Positions 25,027-32,977 of a stretch of DNA of 64,000 nucleotides are shown piece after piece. Every line of letters begins with the position of its first letter. Position 1 is the stretch's first letter. The notes under the pieces are model-generated. The model was not told the origin of the DNA and searched no databases. It worked only from the letters and a program-made list of their open reading frames with translations. The DNA is from Streptomyces nigrescens (GTDB taxonomy: Bacteria > Actinomycetota > Actinomycetes > Streptomycetales > Streptomycetaceae), in NCBI GenBank assembly GCA_024349765.1, contig AP026073.1, forward strand, positions 2,170,001-2,234,000, in the 5' to 3' direction. The translations under genes were made by a program, and so were the position numbers.

Positions 25027-25668
25027 ATGGGCGGGCCGACGGACGGCGGGCAGGGCGGTGCGGAGGCGCCGAGGGTGGGGGTGGGGGTACGGCGGCGGCG
25101 CCGGGCCCGCGAGCTGACGCTGGCCGAACTCGCCCGCCGGACGGGGCTGTCGGCGCCCTTCCTCAGCCAGGTCGAGAACGACCGGGCCCGCCCCAGCATG
25201 CGCTCACTGCAGCTGATCGCCGACGCGCTGGACACCACCGCGGTCCGGCTGCTGGCCGCCGCCGACGGCCCGCGCACCGTCGACGTGGTCCGGGCCGGCT
25301 CCGCGGCGGTGCCCGAGGCCGGCGACGAGGGCGGCGGCGACGAAGCGGGCGGCGGCGACCGGGGCGGTGGCGAGCGCGGGGCCGGCGGTCCGGGCCGGGT
25401 GCGCCCGCTGGTCCGCGGCCGGCAGCAGCTGCACGCCCTGGAGTTCACCGGCCGGCACGACTGGCAGCGCGAATTCCGGCACCCGCACGACGAGTTGATG
25501 TACGTCGTCGAGGGCGCGGTGGAGGCCGAGGCGGCCGGCGAGGCCTATGAACTCGGCCCCGGCGACACCCTCTACTGCTCCGGCGGGGTCACCCACCGCT
25601 GGCGCGCGCTGACTTCCGGCACCCGGGTCCTCCTGGTCGGGGTGGCGGACGACTTTCCGCATCGATAA
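25027..25668 (+). CDS. XRE-family regulator with C-terminal cupin sensor
   Basis: 213 residues. ATG with AAGGAG 6 bp upstream. The helix-turn-helix spans about 25-75 (LTLAELARRTGLSAPFLSQV). A Gly/Glu/Asp-rich linker covers roughly 100-128. The cupin barrel contains HPHDELMYVVEGAVEA and ELGPGDTLYCSGGVTHRW, with the His/Glu metal or ligand positions kept. This class (SutR/PuuR-like layout) binds small acids or amines. It is divergent from the arylsulfotransferase-NCS2 operon and probably regulates both itself and that operon. Confidence 0.9.
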   Translation: MGGPTDGGQGGAEAPRVGVGVRRRRRARELTLAELARRTGLSAPFLSQVENDRARPSMRSLQLIADALDTTAVRLLAAADGPRTVDVVRAGSAAVPEAGDEGGGDEAGGGDRGGGERGAGGPGRVRPLVRGRQQLHALEFTGRHDWQREFRHPHDELMYVVEGAVEAEAAGEAYELGPGDTLYCSGGVTHRWRALTSGTRVLLVGVADDFPHR

Positions 25669-25704
25669 TCTGTGCGAACGCTTCATCGATCTTGAGGGGG
25701 ACAT

Positions 25705-26055
25705 ATGAGGCTGAAGCTGACGGCTCCCGCCGTCATCGCCGTGGCCGCGCTCGGCACCGCACTGACCAGCGGGATCGCCACCGCCGCCACACCCGCCAAG
25801 GCGCCCACCACCGCCACTGCGCGGGCCGCGTGCGTCAACGCGGAGGGCCAGGAGAACGTGAAGATCCGCAAGGAGCGGAAGCTGAACAGCACCGCCGTGG
25901 GGCTCTTCACCAAGGGCGCGACCACCTGCATCACCGGCCGGGGCACGGGCCAGAGCTACAGCCTCTGCGGCCGCTCGGGCAACGACTGGCTCAAGATCAC
26001 GTTCCGCGGCAACACCGGCTGGATCCCCGCCGCCTGCGGGAGCAGGGAGGTCTGA
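25705..26055 (+). CDS. Secreted SH3-like domain protein
   Basis: 116 residues with a cleavable signal peptide (about 1-27, ending ATAA). The mature part has a bacterial SH3-type fold: ENVKIRKERKLNSTAVGLF, a TTCITG strand and DWLKITFRGNTGWIPAAC. Four cysteines may form two disulfides outside the cell. Proteins of this kind often bind peptidoglycan. The ATG has a GAGGGGG site. It lies 36 bp behind the XRE-cupin gene, but a functional link is not evident. Confidence 0.8.
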   Translation: MRLKLTAPAVIAVAALGTALTSGIATAATPAKAPTTATARAACVNAEGQENVKIRKERKLNSTAVGLFTKGATTCITGRGTGQSYSLCGRSGNDWLKITFRGNTGWIPAACGSREV

Positions 26056-26064
26056 CGCGGCCGG

Positions 26065-26763
26065 TCACTCCCGGGGGGACGTCCCGCGTGCCGCCGCCAC
26101 CAAGGCGTCCATGACACGCGGGTCGTCCCCCGCCTCCGGGTGCCACTGCACCGCCAGCGCGAAGCCCGGCCCGTCCGGCAGCTCCAGCGCCTCCACGGTG
26201 CCGTCCGCCGCGTGCGCCGAGACCAGCAGCCCGCGCCCGAGCCGGTCCACGGCCTGGTGGTGGTAGGTCGGCACGGAGACCGGCTCGGGCAGCGCCCGGG
26301 CCAGCAGCGTGCCGGGGACCGGCGTGATCTCGTGCTTCTCGAAGACCCCGGGCGGCCCGGCGTGCCCGTCGAGGTGCTGGACGAGCGTGCCGCCCAGCGC
26401 CACGTTCAGCAGCTGCAGCCCGCGGCAGATCCCCAGCAGCGGCACCCCGGCCGCCAACGCCGCCTCGATCAGGGCCAGTTCCCAGGCGTCCCGGTCGAGC
26501 GAGGGCGGCCCGGTGCGCGGGTCGGGCTCCGCGCCGTACCGCGCCGGCTGCACGTCCGCACCGCCGGCGATCACCAGTCCGTCCAGCCGGGCCACGGTCG
26601 CGGCCGCGGTCGCCGGATCACCCGGCGGCAGCAGCGCGGCCAGCCCGCCCGAGCGCTGCACCAGCCGCGGGTACCCGGCGGGCACCAGCGCGGCCGGCAG
26701 CGTCCACACCCCCCACCTGGCCTCCTGCTGGTAGGTGCTGATGCCGATGAGGGGCTGGGACAC
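26065..26763 (-). CDS. Class I glutamine amidotransferase-like gamma-glutamyl hydrolase (PuuD-like)
   Basis: 232 residues. The nucleophile motif is LLGICRGLQLLNVALGG (Cys near residue 113), GLVIAGGADVQPARYG is the oxyanion region, and the histidine and glutamate are in AVQWHPEAGD near 212. PuuD-type enzymes hydrolyse gamma-glutamyl-GABA in the glutamylated polyamine pathway. It is next to an amine permease and a GlnA4-type gamma-glutamyl ligase, so hydrolysis of a gamma-glutamylated product of that pathway is the natural inference. It ends 9 bp from the convergent SH3 gene. Confidence 0.85.
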   Translation of the reverse strand: MSQPLIGISTYQQEARWGVWTLPAALVPAGYPRLVQRSGGLAALLPPGDPATAAATVARLDGLVIAGGADVQPARYGAEPDPRTGPPSLDRDAWELALIEAALAAGVPLLGICRGLQLLNVALGGTLVQHLDGHAGPPGVFEKHEITPVPGTLLARALPEPVSVPTYHHQAVDRLGRGLLVSAHAADGTVEALELPDGPGFALAVQWHPEAGDDPRVMDALVAAARGTSPRE

Positions 26764-26802
26764 GGATCCTCCGATGGGTGCTGGTGCGTTCCGGCTCGGC
26801 CG

Positions 26803-28356
26803 TCAGAATTCCAGTTCGTTCTCGATGGCGGCCAGTTCCTCCGCCGTGCCCTGGACCTTCGGGCCGGTGAACCACTTGCGGGCCGACACCAGCCACCAGG
26901 TGCCGGCGAAGCCGAGGACCAGGAGGACGGCCAGCGGGGTGTAGTTGAAGGTCTCCGCCGTCACCGGGCTGGTGGTCGGGAGCATGAAGAGGACGGAGAT
27001 GACCAGCGTCCAGCCGACGGCGATGACGCCGACGGGCTTGCTCCAGCGGCCCAGGTGCCAGGGCCCGCGCTGGAAGCGGTCGCCCTGCAGCAGGCGGAGG
27101 ATGACCGGCAGGACGTAGGCGATGTAGAGGCCGATCACGGCGATCGAGGTGACGGCCGCGTACGCCGTGGCGTTCCACAGGTACGGCAGCCCCAGCACGA
27201 AGGCGCCGCCGGCGGCCAGCCACACCGCGTTGGTCGGGGTCTTCGTCCGCTTGTTGATGCGGTGCCACAGCTGCGAGCCGGGCAGCGCGCCGTCCCGCGA
27301 GAAGGCGTAGATCATGCGCGAGTTGGCGGTGACCGACGACATGCCGCAGAAGAACTGGGCGCCGATGGCGATCAGGAGGAGCAGCTTGCCGCCGGTGGCG
27401 CCCAGCGCGTCGATGAAGATCTGCGCCGGGGGCACACCGGTCTTGCTGGCCAGTGCGCCGTCGTAGTCCTGGATGGCGAAGGTGATGCCGACCAGCAGCA
27501 CCCAGCCGGCGACCAGGGAGACCAGGATCGACATCACGATGCCGCGGGGGCCGGCCTTGGCCGCGTCGTGCGTCTCCTCGGTCATGTGCGCCGAGGCGTC
27601 GTAGCCGGTGAAGGTGTACTGCGCGAGCAGCAGTCCCAGCAGTCCGACGTAGAGGCTGGAGTGCCAGCCGGTGTTGTTGGTGAAGTGGGTGAAGACGAAG
27701 GAGGCGGACTGGTGCTTCGAGGGCACCACGACCAGGGCGCCCACGATGGCCAGTACGCCGAGGATGTGCCACCACACGCTGACGTTGCTGAGGAGGGAGG
27801 CCAGCTTCACGCCGAAGGTGTTCAGCAGGCCGTGGACCAGCAGCACGATGCCGAACAGCATGATCGTGTGCGCCGGGGTGGCGGTGAAGCCGAACTGCAG
27901 GTCCAGCAGCGCGTTCGTGAAGGACGCGGCACCGAAGTCGACCCCCGCGGTCACCGCGACCTGGCCGAGGAAGTTGAACCAGCCGGTGAACCAGGACCAC
28001 GCCGGGCCGTGCGAGGGGGCCAGCTTCGCCGCCCAGTAGTACAGGCCGCCCGCCGTCGGGTAGCTGGAACAGACCTCGGCCATCGCCAGGCCCACGAACA
28101 GCGTCATGAGGCCGACCAGCGGCCAGCCCCAGGTGATCAGGGCGGGCCCTCCCGTGTTCATGCCGAAGCCGTACAGCGTCAGACAGCCGGAGAGGACCGA
28201 GATGATCGTGAAAGAGACGGCGAAGTTCGAGAACGCCGACATCGAGCGGGCCAGCTCCTGGGCGTATCCGAGCTCGTGGAGGCGCTGTTCGTCGCTGGAG
28301 CGCTGAGGGGGTTGCTGTTCCTGGTCTGCGTTCGTCGCGTGCTCGTTGATGGACAC
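26803..28356 (-). CDS. APC-family amino acid/amine permease (ethanolamine/GABA-type)
   Basis: 517 residues from the GTG at 28356, chosen because it follows GGAGG and gives VSINEHATNA; the spacing is short, so the start is not certain. About 12 helices, with the APC opening SAFSNFAVSFTIISVLSG and EVCSSYPTAGGLYYWAAKL, typical of bacterial GABA and amine permeases. It is transcribed towards the PuuD-like gene 39 bp away. In Streptomyces coelicolor the equivalent gene sits next to glnA4 and its regulator, so ethanolamine uptake is the best guess. Confidence 0.85.
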   Translation of the reverse strand: MSINEHATNADQEQQPPQRSSDEQRLHELGYAQELARSMSAFSNFAVSFTIISVLSGCLTLYGFGMNTGGPALITWGWPLVGLMTLFVGLAMAEVCSSYPTAGGLYYWAAKLAPSHGPAWSWFTGWFNFLGQVAVTAGVDFGAASFTNALLDLQFGFTATPAHTIMLFGIVLLVHGLLNTFGVKLASLLSNVSVWWHILGVLAIVGALVVVPSKHQSASFVFTHFTNNTGWHSSLYVGLLGLLLAQYTFTGYDASAHMTEETHDAAKAGPRGIVMSILVSLVAGWVLLVGITFAIQDYDGALASKTGVPPAQIFIDALGATGGKLLLLIAIGAQFFCGMSSVTANSRMIYAFSRDGALPGSQLWHRINKRTKTPTNAVWLAAGGAFVLGLPYLWNATAYAAVTSIAVIGLYIAYVLPVILRLLQGDRFQRGPWHLGRWSKPVGVIAVGWTLVISVLFMLPTTSPVTAETFNYTPLAVLLVLGFAGTWWLVSARKWFTGPKVQGTAEELAAIENELEF

Positions 28357-28425
28357 CACGCCTCCGAGGGCCTCGATGATCCGCGGCGGGTACGGCCGTC
28401 GGCGAACCGCTACCAGCCCCGCAAT

Positions 28426-28447
28426 AAAGGTATGGGGCGATACCTTT
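28426..28447. promoter_or_regulatory. 22-bp perfect palindrome upstream of the amine permease
   Basis: AAAGGTAT-N6-ATACCTTT, 70 bp upstream of the permease start and 67 bp beyond the GntR gene stop. The arms resemble FadR-type (FCD GntR) operators with GT/AC cores. The neighbouring GntR regulator is the obvious candidate ligand. Confidence 0.6.
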
Positions 28448-28513
28448 GTCTTCAGGTCGGCTGAGCGCAAGACCCCGGCGGGAAAATCTCGTAACGGGCG
28501 GGTTTCGAGAACC

Positions 28514-29251
28514 TCACGGGTGGCGCAAACCCCCCGCAAGGAAGCCGCGCAGCAGCGCCGCGGTCCCGCAGCAGTGCTCCCGCATCACCTCGCGCGCCCC
28601 GTCCGCGTCCCCCTCCAGTACCGCCTCCACCAGCGCCGCGTGCTGGGTCTGCGAATGCTCCAGGTTGCGCACCAGCAGCGGGATGCAGTCCAGCAGGTCG
28701 TTGACGGTCGCCCGGACGGCGGCGTACTGCGCGGCCAGCGACGGCGAGCCGGACAGCTCGGCGAGGGTGAGGTGGAAGAGGGTGTCGCGCCGGCGGTAGT
28801 CGGCGAGCGGCGCGTCCTGCGTCGCGGCCAGCGCCTCGCGCAGCCGTCCGGCCTGCTCGTCGGCCAGCCCGTGGGCCGCGCACAGCCCGGCCGCGCCCAC
28901 CTCCAGCACCTCCCGGAACCGCAGGGTGTCCTCGACGTCGATCTTCTCGATCCGGCGGCGCAGCTCGGCCTCGCCGTGGTTCTCGGTGCGCACCCGGACG
29001 AACGTGCCGCCGTACCGGCCGCGCCGGCTCTCCACCAGGCCCTCGTCCTGGAGCACCTTGAGCACCTCGCGCAGGGTGACCCGGCTGATCTGCAGCCGCT
29101 CGGCCAACTCCCGTTCCGCGGGCAGCCGTTCGCCCTGCGGGACCAGGCCGAGCCGGACGATCTGGAGTATCTGCTCCAGCGCCTCCTCGAAGCCGTTGCC
29201 GGCGCGCACCGGCCGCAGCACCGGCGCCAGCCGGTCGTCCGTCCCGTCCAT
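28514..29251 (-). CDS. GntR/FCD-family regulator (EpuRII-like)
   Basis: 245 residues. The winged helix spans about 35-80 (ERELAERLQISRVTLREVL), and the C-terminal FCD ligand domain about 100-235 (DTLRFREVLEVGAAGL, RRDTLFHLTLAELSG, EHCC near the end). The position between the permease and the GlnA4-type gene matches the ethanolamine-utilisation regulator known as EpuRII in S. coelicolor. It is divergent from glnA4 with 73 bp between the start codons. I infer control of both flanking operons. Confidence 0.87.
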   Translation of the reverse strand: MDGTDDRLAPVLRPVRAGNGFEEALEQILQIVRLGLVPQGERLPAERELAERLQISRVTLREVLKVLQDEGLVESRRGRYGGTFVRVRTENHGEAELRRRIEKIDVEDTLRFREVLEVGAAGLCAAHGLADEQAGRLREALAATQDAPLADYRRRDTLFHLTLAELSGSPSLAAQYAAVRATVNDLLDCIPLLVRNLEHSQTQHAALVEAVLEGDADGAREVMREHCCGTAALLRGFLAGGLRHP

Positions 29252-29324
29252 CGCCACCTCTTCCCAATCAATGGTTCGTGTGCCTACCTTATGACCTCCG
29301 GATGCAGTGACAGGAGGCAATACC

Positions 29325-30692
29325 GTGGCAGACCGCACGCCCCCGCTCTCCGTCGAGGAGCTCAGGGTCCTCGTCGACGCCGGGGAGATCGACACTGTCG
29401 TCCTCGCCTTCACCGATATGCAAGGCAGGCTCCAGGGCAAGCGGTTCGCGGCCCGATACTTCCTCGACACCGTCCTCGAACACGGCACGGAGGGCTGCAA
29501 CTACCTCCTCGCCGTCGACGTCGACCTCAACACCGTCGACGGCTACGCGATGTCCTCCTGGGAACGCGGCTACGGCGACTTCGCCATGCACGGCGACACC
29601 GGCACCCTGCGCCGCACCCCCTGGAACCCCGGCACCGCCCTGATCACCGCCGACCTCGCCTGGCACGACGGCTCCCCGGTCGTCGCCTCACCCCGGCAGA
29701 TCCTCCGTCGCCAGCTGGACCGCCTCGCCGCTCGCGGTTGGCGCGCCTTCGCCGGGACCGAGCTGGAGTTCATGCTCTTCAAGGACTCCTACGAGGACGC
29801 CTGGTCACGCGGCTACCGCGACATGAACCCCGCCAACCAGTGGAACGGCGACTACTCCGTCCTCGGCACCGGCCGGGTCGAGCCCGTGCTGCGGCGCATC
29901 CGCAACGAGATGGGTGCCGCCGGGATGACCGTCGAGTCCGCCAAGGGCGAGTGCAACCTCGGCCAGCACGAGATCGTGTTCGTCTACGACGAGGCGCTCA
30001 CCACCTGCGACCAGCACTCGATCTACAAGACCGGCGCCAAGGAGATCGCCGCCCAGGAGGGCATGGCGCTCACCTTCATGGCGAAGTACGACGAGCGCGA
30101 GGGCAACTCCTGTCACATCCACCTCTCGCTCCAGGACGAGCAGGGACAGCCGGTCCTCGCCGACGACAGCGGCCCGTACGGCATGTCGCAGACCATGCGC
30201 CACTTCCTCGCCGGCCAGCTCGCCGCGATGCGCGACTTCACGCTCCTCTACGCCCCCAACATCAACTCCTACAAGCGCTTCCGCCCCGGCTCCTTCGCGC
30301 CCACCGCCGTCGCCTGGGGCCCGGACAACCGCACCTGCGCGCTGCGCGTCGTCGGCCACGGCCGCGCCCACCGCCTGGAGAACCGCCTCCCCGGCGGTGA
30401 CGTCAACCCCTACCTCGCGGTCGCCGGCATGGTCGCGGCCGGCCTCTACGGCATCGAGCACGAGCTGGAGCTCCCCGACGCCACCACCGGCAACGCCTAC
30501 ACCGGCGACGCCGCGCACGTCCCCACCACCCTGCGCGAGGCCGCCGAGCTGTGGGAGCACAGCCCGATCGCCCGGGAGGCCTTCGGCGACGAGGTCGTCG
30601 CGCATTACCGCCACATGGCCCGCGTTGAACAGGACGCCTACGACGCCGCCGTCACGGACTGGGAGCGCTTCCGCTCCTTCGAGCGCATGTAA
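29325..30692 (+). CDS. glnA4: Gamma-glutamylethanolamide synthetase-type glutamine synthetase (GlnA4-like)
   Basis: 455 residues. The start is the GTG with AGGAGG 7 bp upstream; an in-frame GTG 18 bp earlier lacks a site. The GS core is intact: ATP/metal motifs GTELEFMLF near residue 143 and NSCHIHLSL near 261, KRFRPGSFAPTAVAWG near 316 and LENRLPGGDVNPYLA near 350. In S. coelicolor GlnA4 ligates glutamate to ethanolamine rather than ammonia, starting ethanolamine use as carbon and nitrogen source. Context here (amine permease, FCD regulator, ALDH, SDR, PuuD-like hydrolase) supports the same role. Confidence 0.87.
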   Translation: MADRTPPLSVEELRVLVDAGEIDTVVLAFTDMQGRLQGKRFAARYFLDTVLEHGTEGCNYLLAVDVDLNTVDGYAMSSWERGYGDFAMHGDTGTLRRTPWNPGTALITADLAWHDGSPVVASPRQILRRQLDRLAARGWRAFAGTELEFMLFKDSYEDAWSRGYRDMNPANQWNGDYSVLGTGRVEPVLRRIRNEMGAAGMTVESAKGECNLGQHEIVFVYDEALTTCDQHSIYKTGAKEIAAQEGMALTFMAKYDEREGNSCHIHLSLQDEQGQPVLADDSGPYGMSQTMRHFLAGQLAAMRDFTLLYAPNINSYKRFRPGSFAPTAVAWGPDNRTCALRVVGHGRAHRLENRLPGGDVNPYLAVAGMVAAGLYGIEHELELPDATTGNAYTGDAAHVPTTLREAAELWEHSPIAREAFGDEVVAHYRHMARVEQDAYDAAVTDWERFRSFERM

Positions 30693-30703
30693 GGAACCAC
30701 GCT

Positions 30704-32083
30704 GTGTCCAATGGTTCGCACGAGCTGAAGATCCTCAACCCGGCCACCGAGGAAGTGGTGGCCACCGTCCCCACCACCTCCCCGGAAGAGGTCGACGCCG
30801 CGGTCCGCCGGGCAGCCGGCGCCCAGGAGGCCTGGGCCGCGGTGGCCCCCGGCGACCGCGCCCGCCTCCTGCGCCGCTTCGCCGACGTCGTCGACGCCCA
30901 CCTTCCCGAGCTCGCGGAACTGGAGCTGAAGGAGGCCGGCCACCCCCTGGGCAACGCGCAGTGGGAGGCGGGCAACGTCCGCGACCTGCTGCACTACGCC
31001 GCCGGGGGAGTGGAGCGGCTCACCGGCACCCAGATCCCGGTCGCCGGCGGCCTCAACATCACCGTCCAGGAACCGCTCGGCGTGGTCGCCGTGATCGCCC
31101 CCTGGAACTTCCCGATGCCGATCGCCGCCTGGGGCACCGCCCCCGCCCTCGCGGCCGGCAACGCGGTGCTGCTGAAGCCCGCCGAGACCACCCCGCTCAC
31201 CGCGCTCAGGCTCGCCGCGCTCGCCCTGGAGGCCGGACTCCCCGAGAACCTCTTCCAGGTCCTGCCCGGCGAGGGCCCGGTCACCGGCACCGCGCTCGTC
31301 GACCACCCCGGCGTCGCCAAGGTCGTCTTCACCGGCTCCACCGCCACCGGCCGGCAGATCGCCGCCCGCTGCGCCGCGCAGACCAAGCGGCTCACCCTCG
31401 AACTCGGCGGCAAGAGCCCCAACATCGTCTTCGCCGACGCCGACCTCGAGGCCGCCGCGGCCGCCGCCCCCGGCTCCTTCCTCGACAACACCGGCCAGGA
31501 CTGCTGCGCCCGCAGCCGCATCCTCGTCCAGCGGAGCGTCTACGACCGCTTCCTGGAACTCCTGGAGCCCGCGGTCAAGGCGTTCACCGTCGGCGACCCG
31601 GCCGACCCGGCCACCAAGATGGGCCCGCTGATCTCCGCCGCCCAGCGCGAGCGCGTACGGTCCTACGTCCCCGAGGACGCCCCGGCCGCCATCCGCGGCG
31701 AGGCCCCCGCGGGCAAGGGCTTCTGGTACCCGGCCACCGTCCTGGAGGGCCGCCCCGGGGACCGTACCGCCGTCGAGGAGATCTTCGGCCCGGTCGCGGT
31801 CGCCATCCCCTTCGAGGACGAGGCCGACGCGGTCCGGATCGCCAACGCCACCGACTACGGCCTCTCCGGCTCCCTGTGGACCCGCGACGTCGGCCGGGCG
31901 CTGCGCGTCTCGCGGGCCGTCGCGGCCGGCAACCTCTCCGTCAACTCCCACAGCAGCGTGCGCTATTGGACCCCCTTCGGCGGGTTCAAGCAGTCCGGCC
32001 TCGGCCGCGAGCTCGGCCCGGACGCGCTCACCGCCTTCACCGAGACCAAGAACATCTTCATCAGCACCGAGGAGAGCAAGTGA
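30704..32083 (+). CDS. Aldehyde dehydrogenase of the glutamylated-amine pathway
   Basis: 459 residues. NAD-binding PWNFPMPIAAWG near residue 130, catalytic glutamate in LELGGKSPNIVFADAD near 230, and the nucleophilic cysteine in NTGQDCCARSRI near 267. It starts 11 bp after the glnA4-like gene with AAGGAA upstream, so it is co-transcribed. It probably oxidises the aldehyde formed from the glutamylated amine or amino-alcohol. The stop overlaps the following SDR start (GTGA), giving coupled translation. Substrate is inferred from the neighbours only. Confidence 0.9.
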   Translation: MSNGSHELKILNPATEEVVATVPTTSPEEVDAAVRRAAGAQEAWAAVAPGDRARLLRRFADVVDAHLPELAELELKEAGHPLGNAQWEAGNVRDLLHYAAGGVERLTGTQIPVAGGLNITVQEPLGVVAVIAPWNFPMPIAAWGTAPALAAGNAVLLKPAETTPLTALRLAALALEAGLPENLFQVLPGEGPVTGTALVDHPGVAKVVFTGSTATGRQIAARCAAQTKRLTLELGGKSPNIVFADADLEAAAAAAPGSFLDNTGQDCCARSRILVQRSVYDRFLELLEPAVKAFTVGDPADPATKMGPLISAAQRERVRSYVPEDAPAAIRGEAPAGKGFWYPATVLEGRPGDRTAVEEIFGPVAVAIPFEDEADAVRIANATDYGLSGSLWTRDVGRALRVSRAVAAGNLSVNSHSSVRYWTPFGGFKQSGLGRELGPDALTAFTETKNIFISTEESK

Positions 32084-32865
32084 CCGACCAGACCGCAGTG
32101 TGCCGCCGCCTCGTCGGCCGTACCGCCGTGATCACCGGAGCCGGCAGCGGCATCGGGCTGGCCACCGCCCGCCGACTGGCCTCCGAAGGCGCCCACGTCG
32201 TCTGCGCCGACATCGACGAGGCGGCCGGCAAGGCCGCCGCCGAAGAGGTCGGCGGCATCTTCGTCCAGGTCGACGTGACCGACTCCGAGCAGGTCGAGGC
32301 GCTCTACAAGACCGCCTTCGACACCTACGGTTCGGTCGACATCGCCTTCAACAACGCCGGCATCTCGCCGCCCGACGACGACTCCATCCTCACCACCGGC
32401 CTGGACGCCTGGAAGCGCGTCCAGGAGGTCAACCTCACCTCGGTCTACCTCTGCTGCAAGCACGCCCTGCCCTACATGCAGCGGCAGGGCAAGGGTTCCA
32501 TCATCAACACCGCCTCCTTCGTGGCCGTCATGGGCGCGGCCACCTCCCAGATCAGCTACACCGCCTCCAAGGGCGGCGTGCTGTCGATGTCCCGCGAACT
32601 GGGCGTGCAGTTCGCCCGCGAGGGCATCCGGGTCAACGCCCTGTGCCCCGGGCCGGTCAACACCCCGCTGCTCAAGGAGCTGTTCGCCAAGGACCCGGAG
32701 CGCGCCGCGCGCCGCCTGGTGCACGTCCCGGTCGGCCGGTTCGCCGAGCCCGAGGAGATCGCATCCGCGGTCGCCTTCCTGGCCAGTGACGACTCGTCAT
32801 TCGTCAACGCGGCCGAATTCCTGGTCGACGGAGGGATCGCGGGGGCGTACGTCACGCCGGTGTGA
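32080..32865 (+). CDS. Short-chain dehydrogenase/reductase
   Basis: 261 residues from a GTG overlapping the upstream stop by 4 bp. The Rossmann motif is ITGAGSGIGLA near residue 17, NNAG near 90, the catalytic Ser in IINTASF near 141 and YTASK near 160 (Tyr-x-x-x-Lys). The Asp in VVCADIDE favours NAD over NADP. As the last gene of the glnA4 operon it could oxidise the free hydroxyl of gamma-glutamylethanolamide to the aldehyde used by the upstream dehydrogenase. That order of steps is my inference. Confidence 0.92.
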   Translation: MTDQTAVCRRLVGRTAVITGAGSGIGLATARRLASEGAHVVCADIDEAAGKAAAEEVGGIFVQVDVTDSEQVEALYKTAFDTYGSVDIAFNNAGISPPDDDSILTTGLDAWKRVQEVNLTSVYLCCKHALPYMQRQGKGSIINTASFVAVMGAATSQISYTASKGGVLSMSRELGVQFAREGIRVNALCPGPVNTPLLKELFAKDPERAARRLVHVPVGRFAEPEEIASAVAFLASDDSSFVNAAEFLVDGGIAGAYVTPV

Positions 32866-32896
32866 TCGTTCGTTGTTCACCTCCGCGTAAGCGCCG

Positions 32897-32930
32897 CGGC
32901 GGCCGGATGTCGTGCGACGTCCGGCCGCCG
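32897..32930 (+). terminator. Terminator after the glnA4 operon
   Basis: 15-16-bp stem (CGGCGGCCGGA and onward, one T-G pair) with a tiny loop, 31 bp after the SDR stop. Confidence 0.75.
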
Positions 32931-32977
32931 TACGCTAGCGTCCGCCTTCGATCCTTCGTTCGACAGGAGTTACGTCC

